Assembly (NCBI GenBank): GCA_052148715.1
Contig: JBKQHQ010000078.1
Span: forward strand, 1-30,666
DNA length: 30,666 nt
Reading direction: 5' to 3'
Source: JBKQHQ01 sp052148715
GTDB lineage: Bacteria > Pseudomonadota > Alphaproteobacteria > Rhizobiales > Xanthobacteraceae
Shown: one piece after another, positions 7,419 to 16,858 of the stretch
Layout: each line of letters opens with the position of its first letter
How positions within the stretch are numbered: the stretch's first letter is position 1
Program-made: the position numbers and the translations under genes
Notes under the pieces: generated by a model
What the model was told of the DNA's origin: nothing
What the model saw: the letters and a program-made list of their open reading frames with translations, nothing else
The model's database searches: none

Positions 7419-8927
7419 ATGAGCGATCCGCAGGTCTACGGCTCAAGCTGGTATGCCGCAACCATGGTGTCGGTGCCTGAGCGCGCACGGCTCACCTTCG
7501 ACCTCGATGTGGACGTTTGCGTGATCGGCGGCGGGCTTGCGGGCTTGACGACGGCGCGCGAGGTCGCGCGGCGCGGCTGGTCGGTAGCTCTCCTCGAGGC
7601 GCAACGGGTCGCCTGGAATGCGTCCGGACGCAATGACGGCTTTGTTCTACCGGGCTTCCACGAGCATGTCGGCGAGATCGTCGCTCGGGTCGGGCTCGAT
7701 CACGCCAAATCCCTCTGGGCGCTGTCCCAAACGGGGGTCGAGTACGTCCGCAGCACCATCGCCGAGACGGCGATGCCGGGTGTTGCTCCGGCGGCTGGTT
7801 GGCTGGCTGCATCGAAGACCGACCGGAACGATGACCTCGCCGATCTCGCGCGGTTGTTGCGGGAGCATTTTGGCACCGATGTCGAGAGTTGGCCGGTCGA
7901 GCAGGTCAGGGCAGCCCTGAAGAGCCCGGCTTATTTCCATGCCTTATACTATCCACAGGCCTTCAGCATTCACCCGCTGAACTATGCGCTTGGGCTCGCG
8001 GCCGCCGCCGAGCAGGCCGGCGCCAAAATCTTTGAGCAAACGCCCGCGGTCTCCATCGATCCGGGCGGAGTTCGCAAGCGGATCACGACGCCGTCGGCGC
8101 GCGTGCGCGCGGGCCATGTGGTGCTCGCCGGCAGCAACCATCTTCGCCGCCTCATGCCCAAGCTGGCGCAGACGCTCCTGCCCATTTCCACCTACGTGGT
8201 CACCACGGCTCCGCTGGGCGACCGGCTCAAGGAGGCGGTCGCAACCTCGGCCGCGGTCAGCGACCGCGCGCGGGCGGACAACCATTACCGCGTGATCGGT
8301 GGAGATCGGCTCCTGTGGTCCGGGCGGGTCACCACCTGGAACGGCAAGGCGCAGCGCTTCGCGAGCACGCTGCGCGCCGATATCGCGCGGGTCTATCCGC
8401 AACTCGGCGACGTCGAGGTTGAGTATGCGTGGTCCGGGACCATCGGCCGGCCCGTGCATCGAATGCCGCAGATCGGTGAGCTTGCACGCGGGCTTTGGGT
8501 CGCCACCGGGTTCGGCGGTCACGGGCTCAACACGACGGCCATGGCCGGCTCGATCATCGCCCGCGCCATTACCGAAGCCGATCGGACATGGCGCCTGTTT
8601 TCACCCTATGAATTGGTGTGGGCCGGCGGCGTTGTCGGTCGGGCTGTGGCGCAGGGATCGTATTGGGCCATTCGGTTGGGTGAACGCACGGCCGCCCGGC
8701 TGGCGCGCCGGCGGGAAAAATTGCGCCTCGCCGAAGCACAGGGCGCAACGGCGCGCGGACAGTCGAAGACGGCAAGCGGTAGCCCGCGCCCTGCAGATGC
8801 GCCCGGGGAGGGGGGCGGCGCGGCCTATTCGGTCGAGGGGCGGCACTTGGTCGGCGTCGAACCGGCCGCAGCCGCGCCAATCGTGAGCCGGACCGGGCGC
8901 GGTGCGCGGCGGAGCAGCGTCGGCTGA
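7419..8927 (+). CDS. FAD-dependent oxidoreductase, DAO family
   Basis: This 502-residue flavoenzyme has the dinucleotide-binding motif VCVIGGGLAGLTTAREVARRG (about residues 33-53), then the acidic ALLEAQ ribose-binding end, and RVAWNASGRNDGF, the conserved Gly/Arg segment of DAO enzymes. Near the C-terminus ATGFGGHGLNTTAMAG is the second FAD contact. The arrangement is like gamma-glutamylputrescine oxidase PuuB or D-amino-acid dehydrogenases, so a secondary or primary amine substrate is likely; the exact substrate cannot be read. The ATG 7419 was chosen because GAGG is well placed and homology begins just after it. The last 60-70 residues (after RRREKLRLAEAQ) are a Gly/Ala/Arg-rich, low-complexity tail not usual for the family. 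The gene converges on the moxR gene 32 bases away. Confidence 0.88.
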   Translation: MSDPQVYGSSWYAATMVSVPERARLTFDLDVDVCVIGGGLAGLTTAREVARRGWSVALLEAQRVAWNASGRNDGFVLPGFHEHVGEIVARVGLDHAKSLWALSQTGVEYVRSTIAETAMPGVAPAAGWLAASKTDRNDDLADLARLLREHFGTDVESWPVEQVRAALKSPAYFHALYYPQAFSIHPLNYALGLAAAAEQAGAKIFEQTPAVSIDPGGVRKRITTPSARVRAGHVVLAGSNHLRRLMPKLAQTLLPISTYVVTTAPLGDRLKEAVATSAAVSDRARADNHYRVIGGDRLLWSGRVTTWNGKAQRFASTLRADIARVYPQLGDVEVEYAWSGTIGRPVHRMPQIGELARGLWVATGFGGHGLNTTAMAGSIIARAITEADRTWRLFSPYELVWAGGVVGRAVAQGSYWAIRLGERTAARLARRREKLRLAEAQGATARGQSKTASGSPRPADAPGEGGGAAYSVEGRHLVGVEPAAAAPIVSRTGRGARRSSVG

Positions 8928-8959
8928 AGCCAAAGGCCGAAAGCGCGTCATTACCGGCT

Positions 8960-9805
<846 letters not shown>

Positions 9806-9861
9806 GCTCCCTCCGGGTTGGCTACCCGGCTACTTATAGGCTCCTTTGCAGCGCTGCGCAC

Positions 9862-10848
9862 TCAATATGCCAGCCCTTGATCGGGGTCGAGCTCTCCGGT
9901 CGTGCGTTCGGGATAGAAGCGGCCGTCATCCGGACAGATGAACACTGCGCGTTTGCCGCGCAGCTTTTCGAGCTTGGTGGGGTCGAGCCCCTCGAGCCAG
10001 CGCGTCAGGCCGACAAAGGCAAGCCCCGACGAGGGCCCCGGCTGCGGCTCGACCTCGCTCCAGAGTTGCCGCATGGCGATGAAGGAAGCCTTGCGCCTTC
10101 CTTCGGTAACCGCGTCGACCGCTCGCTTCCATGGCAGGGTTACGACTTGAGCCATCCGCCGCTCGTCGCGAGCCCCGGGAACCTGCTCGCCCAACACCGG
10201 TCGGACGCCGATCACGATCCGCCTTCGGCCCTCGCGCTTGAGATGGCGCGACACGCCAGTGACGGTCCCTCCGGAACCCATGGCAATGGCGACGACGTCG
10301 ACATCGCCGTCGCATGCCCGTTCGATTTCCGGCCCGGTATACAGCTGATGGGCACGGACATTGCCGTCATGCTTGTACTGGTCGAGAAGATAGTGGCCGG
10401 GCATGCGGGCAAGCTCCTCGGCCTCCTCGTCGGTCGTCCGCCTTCCATCGGGCTCGATGATGCTTGCCGACGCGAGCGCGGCAATGATGCCTCGCTTGCT
10501 CTCGGTGATGTCGGACGGCAATACGACCTTGACGCGCTGAATGCCAAAGGCGGGGGCAAGCCGGACAATGCCGTGGGCGGTGTTGCCGCTCGAGGGCACG
10601 ACGATCGTGCTCACCCCGACGAAGCGGCCATCCTGAAAATCTTCCAGCATCATCTGAAATGCCGGGACAGTCTTGATATGCGGTAGCTTCGTGATCAGCG
10701 CTCCGACTTCGAGCCCGTAGCGCGCCCCCGGATTGAGCTTGGACGAAAGCCAGCGGACTTCCATAAAATGCTTTCCGGCGGGATTGAGCGCCCGGACGAT
10801 CGGGTGCTCGAGCACCTTTGCAATCGGCGGCTTTGTTATGAGCGTCAT
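9862..10848 (-). CDS. PLP-dependent enzyme of cysteine synthase fold
   Basis: This 328-residue fold-type II PLP enzyme has the phosphate/substrate loop VPSSGNTAHG (residues 84-93) and the PLP-phosphate loop MGSGGTVTG (190-198), both typical of CysK/CysM/SbnA. The Schiff-base lysine is probably Lys59 (HIKTVPAF), which lies 27 residues before SGNT exactly as in CysK. However, the usual NPxxSxK loop is expanded: NPGARYG is separated from that lysine by an extra segment of about 15 residues. SGNTAHG also departs from the usual SGNTG. These changes at the active-site mouth suggest a substrate other than O-acetylserine. GGGAGG precedes the ATG. The gene lies 56 bases upstream of the moxR start on the same strand, so co-transcription is likely. 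True cysteine synthase activity is doubtful. Confidence 0.82.
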   Translation of the reverse strand: MTLITKPPIAKVLEHPIVRALNPAGKHFMEVRWLSSKLNPGARYGLEVGALITKLPHIKTVPAFQMMLEDFQDGRFVGVSTIVVPSSGNTAHGIVRLAPAFGIQRVKVVLPSDITESKRGIIAALASASIIEPDGRRTTDEEAEELARMPGHYLLDQYKHDGNVRAHQLYTGPEIERACDGDVDVVAIAMGSGGTVTGVSRHLKREGRRRIVIGVRPVLGEQVPGARDERRMAQVVTLPWKRAVDAVTEGRRKASFIAMRQLWSEVEPQPGPSSGLAFVGLTRWLEGLDPTKLEKLRGKRAVFICPDDGRFYPERTTGELDPDQGLAY

Positions 10849-11244
10849 CGTGTGCCTCCCGTCATGGATGAAACGAGGACGCCTCCCAGACTATGGGCGA
10901 AAGCTGATGACGGAGTGAACAGGGCGCGGGGCGCCGTGAGGTATGCGTGTCCGCTCCATAATGCCTCTGCGGGCGGTCCCGGAGGACCGCGGGGGCGTCG
11001 TCCCTGAAACCGTCGCCGATCATGGTAAACGGATCGTTAACCGATCGGGCGCAGCGTGCGAGGTCTCAAGCTTTTGCGAGCGGAGGCAGGCAATCGAAGC
11101 GGGCCAGGGCTTCGATGCGCGGCGCCACACGATTTGTCGAGCCGGGCGCGCCCCCAACCCGTTACTCCGAATTCCCAAGCCGTGGGACGGCGTTAAGATT
11201 TTGGTTACCTTGCGCACTTTAGAAGCCCGCCAGGGCGGGCCACG
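10849..11244. promoter_or_regulatory. Divergent spacer upstream of the FkbH-like gene
   Basis: These 396 bases separate the minus-strand PLP enzyme from the plus-strand FkbH-like gene and should hold both promoters. A weak inverted repeat GGATCG...CGATCG surrounds GTTAAC near 11030-11046. No -35/-10 pair stands out, and the short open frames have no family features. Confidence 0.4.
11225..11240 (+). promoter_or_regulatory. Hairpin just before the FkbH-like start
   Basis: GCCCGC-CAGG-GCGGGC is a perfect GC-only stem with a tetraloop (seven pairs if the outer C/G of the loop also pairs). It ends 13 bases before ATG 11254 and 4 before the alternative GTG 11245. Placed so close to the ribosome-binding area, it could limit translation initiation. 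There is no T-run, so it is not an intrinsic terminator. Confidence 0.4.
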
Positions 11245-11253
11245 GTGATTCAG

Positions 11254-13407
11254 ATGATTTTGCGCAAGTCTCGTTTCATCCACCAGCTCCCGGTCGGCGC
11301 GGGCCGCGTTCTTCTCGTTCACGCCGTCAGCCACCTGCGCCTTGCCGTAGACCAAGATCTCAACGAGATCATCGACTATTTCGCGCAGCCCCGGGCTCTG
11401 CCCGAGGATTATTCCGGGCTGGCGAAGCTCGTTTCCCGTGACCCCGACTCGCTCGCGAGCTGCGTTCAGTCGCTGCAGGAGCGCGGCGTCTTGACCGACA
11501 AGAGCGCCGATGACGAGCTTGCTGAAGTCGCCGCAAAACTGAGCGAGACGCACGGGCGCGATCCGATCGAACTCCTGGAGCGGTATCGCCGCGAGTTGAA
11601 GGAGGGGGCGGAAGCCTATTGGTCGGCCGGAACGGCCTATGGCCCTTCCGATCTGAACGTCGTCGGGAAGCGCGTGGACGTTATCCTGTTCGGTGAATGC
11701 GATATTCAGATGGAAGCCGATTTCCTGCGGCGCGAGGCGGCGAAGCGCGGCCTCGATCTTCGGGTCGCCGCGACGTTTCCCGACGATTTTCGCTTCGTCA
11801 GCGAGCACCGGCACGATGCGATCCTGATTGGTGCGCTGCGCTCGCGTCATCTCATCACGCTAGCCGACACCGAGAAAAATCCCGCGCACGCAAGCTACGT
11901 AGAGGAAGCGAGCCACATTCTGGAGAAACTGCGGGAGCGGACCGCAGCGCCGATCCTGATCGACAATTTGCCTGAACCCACCGTGCAACCGCTCGGGCTT
12001 GCTGAGCGCGGGGTGAACGGCCACCGGACGCGATTTCGGCTGGTCAATGTGGTGCTCGCCAAATTGGCGGAATCCTATCCAGACGTTTACGTGGTGGACG
12101 TCGCCGCCGCTCTCGCGGCCGTCGGGTCCGAACGCATGCTCGACGATGGGCTCGTCGGCTTCGCGCATTTGGGATCGGTAGGCTGGCTGCTACAGCGCCC
12201 GGAGAGCGAGAAAGCCGCCGTGCACGGAATTTTCCCGGACACCGCGCCGTTGGCGCAGTTGGTCGGCGGCGATCCCTATTGTCGCGAGGCGGCGATGGCC
12301 CGGACGCACGTCGATGTCCTCTCGGCAGTCCTTGGGCTCGACCGCAAGAAATGTGTCATCGTCGACCTCGACGGAGTCCTGTGGCCCGGGGTCTTGGCGG
12401 AAACGGGCAGCCCCTTCGCTTGGGACCCGTCCGTTAGCGGGACGTTTTCGTATGTCGGTCTCTATTTCGGCCTGCACGAAGCCCTGCTCTGCCTGAAGCA
12501 GCGGGGCATTCTCTTGGCATGCGTGAGCAAGAACGATGAGGCGACCATCCGCGAGCTCTGGAAATATCCGGATCACTATCCGCGATCGAGGCTGCTGACC
12601 CCCGATGATTTCGTCACTTGGCGGGTGAATTGGAACGACAAGGTTGAGAACATTCGATCGATCGCCGAAGAGATCGGCTTTGCTCTCGAAACCTTCCTGT
12701 TCATCGACGATCATCCCGTCGAACGGGACCGCGTGCGCCAGAGGCTTCCGGAGGTCGAGGTCTGGGGCGAGGACTTGTTCGGCCTGCGCCGCCGGCTACT
12801 CAATGATCCGCGTCTGCAATTGCCGCGTATTACCGATGAGGCCGCGGCGCGCACCGAACTCGTCAAGGCCCAGCTTGGCCGCCGCCAATTCCGCGCTGAA
12901 AGTCGCAACGAGAGCGAGTATATCGCTTCACTGCAGGTTCGCTGCCGCGTCGAGATCGTCCCCCCGGAAGGCAAGCTCGATCGCATCTCGGAATTGTTCC
13001 AGCGGACGACGCAGTTCAACACCACGGGCCGGAAATTTTCGCCCGCGGAGCTGAAGGCGTTCTGCGGCGACCCGCACGCGCAAGTCTTCTCGATCCATGT
13101 CGCGGATCGATTTGGCGATCACGGGCTCGCTGGAGCGGCGGTGATCGAGCACGGCGACATCATCGGTCTGGTCTTGAGCTGCCGAGTGTTGGGGCTCGGC
13201 GTGGAACACAAGTTCCTGCAACACATTATCGCGGCTGCTGAGGGCGATTGCGAGGCGCTGACGGGATGTATTCTCGAAAGCTCACGGAATATTCCGGTTC
13301 GCAACATCTATCGCGATAACGGCTTTGTTTCCGACGGCGGCGGCGTCTGGCGGCTCGATTTTCTCCGCGGTCGCGAACGGGTTCTCGAGCAGACCTCAGT
13401 CGGGTAG
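11254..13407 (+). CDS. FkbH-like HAD-IIIC protein with GNAT-like C-terminus
   Basis: This 717-residue multidomain protein begins with a region of about 90 residues (VLLVHAVSHLRLAVD, LQERGVLTD) resembling a small winged-helix or PqqD-like module. Residues about 140-330 look like the SGNH-like N-terminal domain of FkbH relatives (VDVILFGECDIQM). The HAD phosphatase core has motif I VDLDGVLWPG (about 370-380), motif II VSKND and motif IV FLFIDDHPVE. The C-terminal part (RISELFQRTTQFNTTGRKF onward) is the acyltransferase-like domain of the family. FkbH proteins load a glyceryl group from 1,3-bisphosphoglycerate onto a carrier protein; others occur in polysaccharide loci. No carrier protein is visible here. 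GTG 11245 is an alternative start; ATG 11254 is preceded by GGTGAT. The role is probably glycan or acyl modification, by inference. Confidence 0.85.
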   Translation: MILRKSRFIHQLPVGAGRVLLVHAVSHLRLAVDQDLNEIIDYFAQPRALPEDYSGLAKLVSRDPDSLASCVQSLQERGVLTDKSADDELAEVAAKLSETHGRDPIELLERYRRELKEGAEAYWSAGTAYGPSDLNVVGKRVDVILFGECDIQMEADFLRREAAKRGLDLRVAATFPDDFRFVSEHRHDAILIGALRSRHLITLADTEKNPAHASYVEEASHILEKLRERTAAPILIDNLPEPTVQPLGLAERGVNGHRTRFRLVNVVLAKLAESYPDVYVVDVAAALAAVGSERMLDDGLVGFAHLGSVGWLLQRPESEKAAVHGIFPDTAPLAQLVGGDPYCREAAMARTHVDVLSAVLGLDRKKCVIVDLDGVLWPGVLAETGSPFAWDPSVSGTFSYVGLYFGLHEALLCLKQRGILLACVSKNDEATIRELWKYPDHYPRSRLLTPDDFVTWRVNWNDKVENIRSIAEEIGFALETFLFIDDHPVERDRVRQRLPEVEVWGEDLFGLRRRLLNDPRLQLPRITDEAAARTELVKAQLGRRQFRAESRNESEYIASLQVRCRVEIVPPEGKLDRISELFQRTTQFNTTGRKFSPAELKAFCGDPHAQVFSIHVADRFGDHGLAGAAVIEHGDIIGLVLSCRVLGLGVEHKFLQHIIAAAEGDCEALTGCILESSRNIPVRNIYRDNGFVSDGGGVWRLDFLRGRERVLEQTSVG

Positions 13408-13414
13408 CCCGGCA

Positions 13415-13484
13415 GCGTCGCGACATCGACACCAGCGACGCCGCTCAACGTTCCAATCAATGAATGGCCGCCGCGGCTCCGCGG
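13415..13484. terminator. Hairpins between convergent genes
   Basis: GCGTCGC (13415-13421) pairs with GCGACGC (13435-13441), and CCGCGG-CT-CCGCGG spans 13471-13484. They fill the gap between the convergent FkbH-like and redoxin-oxygenase genes and may help end transcription from both sides. Neither has a T-run, so intrinsic termination is uncertain. Confidence 0.3.
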
Positions 13485-14615
13485 TCAAGCGGCCAGGTCG
13501 GGGAACAGGCGGTCCGAGGCGCCGCTGTAGCGCACTTCGTGATCGTGCAGCTTCGTGTTGTTGGCCTCCCGCAACGCCGCATCGGCCTCGCCGTAAAGGA
13601 AGGCCAAAAAGGCGTAGCGCCGCCCGCGGGTGATCGGCGTGACCTGGTGCAGCGCGCCGCATGAGAATACGATCGCCCCGCCGTCCGGTGCCCGGTAGGT
13701 CCGCCCGCCGAATTCCGGAAAAATCAGATCGCAGCCGTCGTAGTTGCCGTTGAGGTTGATGGAGACCGCAAAACGCCGGTGTTGCCCGCCGGCGTTGACA
13801 TTGTCTCGATGGCGGTAGAAGTGTCCACCGCTCTCGCTATCGTAGCAAGCGACGAGATGGCGATCCATGCGTGTGGCCTGGAATTGAAAGAAGCGGTCCA
13901 CCGCCGGAAGCAACCGACGCACGATTTGGCTGCGGATGATGTCGCGCACCTCGGGTAACGCCACGACTAGGTCTTTGCGGCGCTTCAGCCTGTAATCGAC
14001 CACCGTGGCCGTCTTTCCATTGATGTCGAGGAGAAAGCCCGAATCCTTGCCGCCATGCTCTTCGTATAGTTGGACCAGAAAGTCGCACAGCTGAAAGTCG
14101 AGAACGCGCGGCACAATGAGCACCGGCGCGCTCATCGGGACACCGCCGAAGTTGTCGACGGGAGGAAGGCCGCGCAGCACGTTGCGCACCGTCTGCGCGT
14201 GGCCTTGCGGGTAATCCCAGGGAATATCCGCGATGGCTCGCAGCATCGGGTCGAGCATGACGGTGCGCGGCGCATCCTGAGCCCCAAAGGATCGACTGAT
14301 CGCTCCATCATAGTCGGCAACAAAGGAAAGCGCTTTCGTGCTGATCGCGGCGTATTCCGCGACATCATCCGGCGGCGCCGTCAGAACACAGCAGGCGACG
14401 AGGCGCTCCTCATCGAAGAGGTTGGCTTCGCGAAGCAGCTCCGCGATTTCCTCCTTCACCCGAGGATTTGTGGGCGAGCCGAAGAAACAGAGCACGATCC
14501 ATCGCCCGGCGGTAACGTGCAGGTCGAACGAACCGCCGGTCACGAGCGGCGCCGCGAACCACGGAACCGGATCCCCTAACACGATCCGGTTTTCGGCTGT
14601 TGCGTTTCCCGACAT
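13485..14615 (-). CDS. Redoxin domain fused to 2-oxoglutarate/Fe(II) dioxygenase
   Basis: This 376-residue two-domain protein has an AhpC/Prx-like thioredoxin-fold domain at residues about 10-150 (LGDPVPWFAAPLVTGG at its start, FVADYDGAISRSFGA later). The position of the peroxidatic cysteine reads FFGSPTNPRV, so the catalytic Cys is absent and the domain is probably not a peroxidase. Residues about 160-345 are a prolyl-4-hydroxylase-type dioxygenase: HRD (His269, Asp271) in GGHFYRHRDN, distal His323 in CGALHQVTPI, and a following Arg that would bind 2-oxoglutarate. It would hydroxylate a protein side chain or small molecule using O2. ATG 14615 has GAGGA at good spacing; an in-frame ATG 13 codons upstream (14654) lacks one. 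It converges on the FkbH-like gene. The substrate is unknown. Confidence 0.85.
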   Translation of the reverse strand: MSGNATAENRIVLGDPVPWFAAPLVTGGSFDLHVTAGRWIVLCFFGSPTNPRVKEEIAELLREANLFDEERLVACCVLTAPPDDVAEYAAISTKALSFVADYDGAISRSFGAQDAPRTVMLDPMLRAIADIPWDYPQGHAQTVRNVLRGLPPVDNFGGVPMSAPVLIVPRVLDFQLCDFLVQLYEEHGGKDSGFLLDINGKTATVVDYRLKRRKDLVVALPEVRDIIRSQIVRRLLPAVDRFFQFQATRMDRHLVACYDSESGGHFYRHRDNVNAGGQHRRFAVSINLNGNYDGCDLIFPEFGGRTYRAPDGGAIVFSCGALHQVTPITRGRRYAFLAFLYGEADAALREANNTKLHDHEVRYSGASDRLFPDLAA

Positions 14616-14661
14616 GCAGGGGTCCTCAGGCGAAAGGCGCCGCGAGAAAATCACGGAGAGG

Positions 14662-14676
14662 TTAATACTTGCCTAA
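14662..14676. promoter_or_regulatory. Possible CtrA-like site
   Basis: TTAA-N7-CTAA (TTAATACTTGCCTAA) lies about 47 bases upstream of the redoxin-oxygenase start. It differs by one base from the CtrA cell-cycle consensus TTAA-N7-TTAA of alphaproteobacteria. A match this short is easily due to chance. Confidence 0.2.
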
Positions 14677-14759
14677 TGGACAGCCGCCGCAGGCCGAGTT
14701 TGGCAAAAGCCGCGGTGGAACGGCGAATCGTCGGCTCGCTGAGCAAACCCTACCTTGAT

Positions 14760-15545
14760 TCATTCAGCCGCCGCTGGGGCCCGGGCGGTAGGCGCGGTCT
14801 GCGCCGGACCGAATTGCGACGATAAATCGCCGCGGAATACCATCGGACCGACGTGGCTAAGTGCGCTGTTTAGGTCGGCCCAAATTTCCCCGCCCATATC
14901 GGTCCATCGCCGGCAGAAGCTGAAATCCTCGCTCAGATAGGTGCCGGTCTCATCGATCATGCAATCGAACAGCGCATAGCGGTTGTTGCTGGGCATCTTG
15001 GCTTCGAGCGAATGATCCTGCCGATATTGCAGATGGGGATACTGCGCGCACATCCGTTGCAGGGCCTCGCGCCGGATCATCAAGAAGCCGGTGCCGGCGT
15101 AGCGGACCCTTATGAACCCGGCGCGGGCGATGACTGAATTGGGATCCTGCACCTCGAAGACGTAATTCATCGATGCAGCCTCGGGATTGGGCCGGCCGGC
15201 TTGCAAGGCCTCCCTTACTCTATCCCAGTTGATCAGTTTGATCGGGTAGATCGCGGCGCACATCTCGGCGCCGCACTCGATCAGACGCAAGACCTGAGCA
15301 CCATCAAAGCCGATATCCGCATCGATGAAGAGGAGGTGGGTGGCGGTCGGATCGTCGAGGAATTGCGACGCCAAGCTGGCGCGAGCCCGCGTGATCAATG
15401 CATCGCCGTCCTTCAACAATACCTTCAGATCAATGCCCTTGTTCCGCACGAATCGCTGCAGCTTGAACATCGATTCCGCATAGATGACGGAAAGTTGGCC
15501 CCCGAAGCACGGGGTGGCAATTGCAAGACTAACCGCTGCCGCCAT
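14760..15545 (-). CDS. Glycosyltransferase-like protein (GT-A fold, DAD motif)
   Basis: This 261-residue protein has the features of a GT-A nucleotide-sugar transferase. LLFIDADIGFD (residues 71-81) supplies the metal-binding DxD, and GFLMIRREAL (153-162) and the acidic TYLSEDFSFCRRW (202-214) fit the acceptor/base region of GT2-like enzymes. The N-terminus SLAIATPCFGG matches the first strand of such folds. No membrane segment is present, so it is cytosolic. GGAGG lies nine bases before the ATG. The C-terminus becomes Ala/Pro-rich. A decayed paralogue occurs about 3.7 kb away on the same strand (19204-19468). It is probably a minor transferase of the surface-glycan locus; donor and acceptor are unknown. 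Confidence 0.75.
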   Translation of the reverse strand: MAAAVSLAIATPCFGGQLSVIYAESMFKLQRFVRNKGIDLKVLLKDGDALITRARASLASQFLDDPTATHLLFIDADIGFDGAQVLRLIECGAEMCAAIYPIKLINWDRVREALQAGRPNPEAASMNYVFEVQDPNSVIARAGFIRVRYAGTGFLMIRREALQRMCAQYPHLQYRQDHSLEAKMPSNNRYALFDCMIDETGTYLSEDFSFCRRWTDMGGEIWADLNSALSHVGPMVFRGDLSSQFGPAQTAPTARAPAAAE

Positions 15546-15646
15546 ATGTCGAAACCTCCGCCGACGCTGGCGTTGCTATATCTGAGTCGCACGGCGATAT
15601 CATCGAGACCATCGAGTTTTGCCTTAATTGGCGAGGATTGATCCGC

Positions 15647-16618
15647 CTATTGTGTGGTACGTGAGAGCCCACGCGCGTCGCCGTGACGGATGAACCAATC
15701 ATAGGTCATTTGCAAACCATCGCGCAGTTCGGTCCGCGGCGCCCAGCCCGCAGCACGGAGCACCGCGCAATCGAGGAGCTTCCGCGGAGTTCCGTCCGGC
15801 ATATTGGTGTCAAATTGCAGTTCTGCATCCAGGCCGACGACCGCAATGATTGTCTCGGCGAGTTCCCGGATCGTGACATCGGTGCCGGCTCCGATATTGA
15901 TATGATGCTCGCCGGTATAGTTTTGCATAAGGAACACAAGGGCATCCGCTAGATCATCCACGTACAAGAACTCGCGCCGCGGAGCTCCCGATCCCCACAC
16001 GGCAATCTTTCGCCCGCCATTGAGCTTCGCCGCGTGTGCCTTGCGCATCAGCGCAGGCACCACGTGGCTCGAGGACAGATCAAAATCGTCACCTGGCCCG
16101 TACAAGTTTGTCGGCATCGCGGAAATGAAATCCAAACCGTATTGCCGCGTATACGCGCGCGACAGCATGAGTCCCGCGATCTTGGCAACCGCATACCATT
16201 GATTCGTCGGCTCGAGCGGGCCGGTAAGAAGCGCGCTTTCAGGAATCGGCTGCGGGGCAAGCCGCGGATAGACACACGACGAGCCAAGATAAAGAAACTT
16301 GCCAACGTTGGCTCGCCGCGCCGCCTCGACCACATTCACTGCGATTGCGAGATTATCGTAGATGAACTCCGCGGGTCGTGTATCGTTGGCAAGAATTCCA
16401 CCTACCGTCCCGGCGGCGAGAAACACGGCCTCGGGCCTTGCCTTGTTCACCCAACGCTCGACATCGGCCTGACGCCGCAAGTCGACCCGATCGCGACCAA
16501 CCGTCAGGACCTCGCAGTTTTCCGTCTTCAGCCGCCGGACGATAGCGCTGCCAACCATCCCGCGATGACCGGCGACCCAGACGCGCTTACCCGCGAGCTG
16601 AAACACCGGAGCCGGCAT
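15647..16618 (-). CDS. fcl: GDP-L-fucose synthase
   Basis: This 323-residue extended SDR epimerase/reductase converts GDP-4-keto-6-deoxy-D-mannose to GDP-L-fucose by 3,5-epimerisation and NADPH-dependent 4-reduction. Visible features are the nucleotide motif VAGHRGMVGSAIVRRL (14-29), the SSCVYP segment with the catalytic Cys near 114, WYAVAKIAG with the Tyr-x3-Lys pair near 142-146, and the Fcl signature APQPIPESALLTG. GGRKIAVWGSG and RREFLYVDDLADA are further family marks. GGAGGA precedes the ATG. It is divergent from gmd, whose product is its substrate, across 240 bases. The glycosyltransferase gene follows after about 100 bases on the same strand. Length and motifs are all normal. Confidence 0.95.
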   Translation of the reverse strand: MPAPVFQLAGKRVWVAGHRGMVGSAIVRRLKTENCEVLTVGRDRVDLRRQADVERWVNKARPEAVFLAAGTVGGILANDTRPAEFIYDNLAIAVNVVEAARRANVGKFLYLGSSCVYPRLAPQPIPESALLTGPLEPTNQWYAVAKIAGLMLSRAYTRQYGLDFISAMPTNLYGPGDDFDLSSSHVVPALMRKAHAAKLNGGRKIAVWGSGAPRREFLYVDDLADALVFLMQNYTGEHHINIGAGTDVTIRELAETIIAVVGLDAELQFDTNMPDGTPRKLLDCAVLRAAGWAPRTELRDGLQMTYDWFIRHGDARGLSRTTQ

Positions 16619-16858
16619 TACCCGACTCCTCCGGCGACCAAATCAGCATCGCCCTGCGGCATCCGACTGTCCATCAATTCGCTTCTCCAAACCATCGACC
16701 GAGACCGAACGGAACGAATACATTGGAATATTACGCGCCGGTCGCTTGCCTTAGCAAGGAGACCGTTAGACGCTCCCAGAACATTGCTCTCGATAAACAG
16801 CTAGTATAAGAGCTTAATCGCCAGATCGAGGTGGGCGCATGAGTTCGGCACGAATCGA
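16619..16858. promoter_or_regulatory. Divergent fcl-gmd promoter region
   Basis: These 240 bases lie between fcl and gmd. A TTGCTC...TATAAG pair (16784-16789 and 16805-16810, 15-base spacing) is a plausible vegetative-type promoter toward gmd. A small CTTGC-CTTA-GCAAG hairpin lies at about 16745-16758. The region is noticeably more AT-rich than the flanking genes. Confidence 0.4.

Noticed and set aside
9877..10686. 269-residue plus-strand frame
   Set aside because: It is antisense to the clearly coding PLP enzyme and has no family features.
9862..10848. Apparent loss of the PLP lysine in the cysteine-synthase-like enzyme
   Set aside because: Lys59 lies 27 residues before SGNT, the same distance as in CysK, so the lysine is present and only the preceding loop is expanded.
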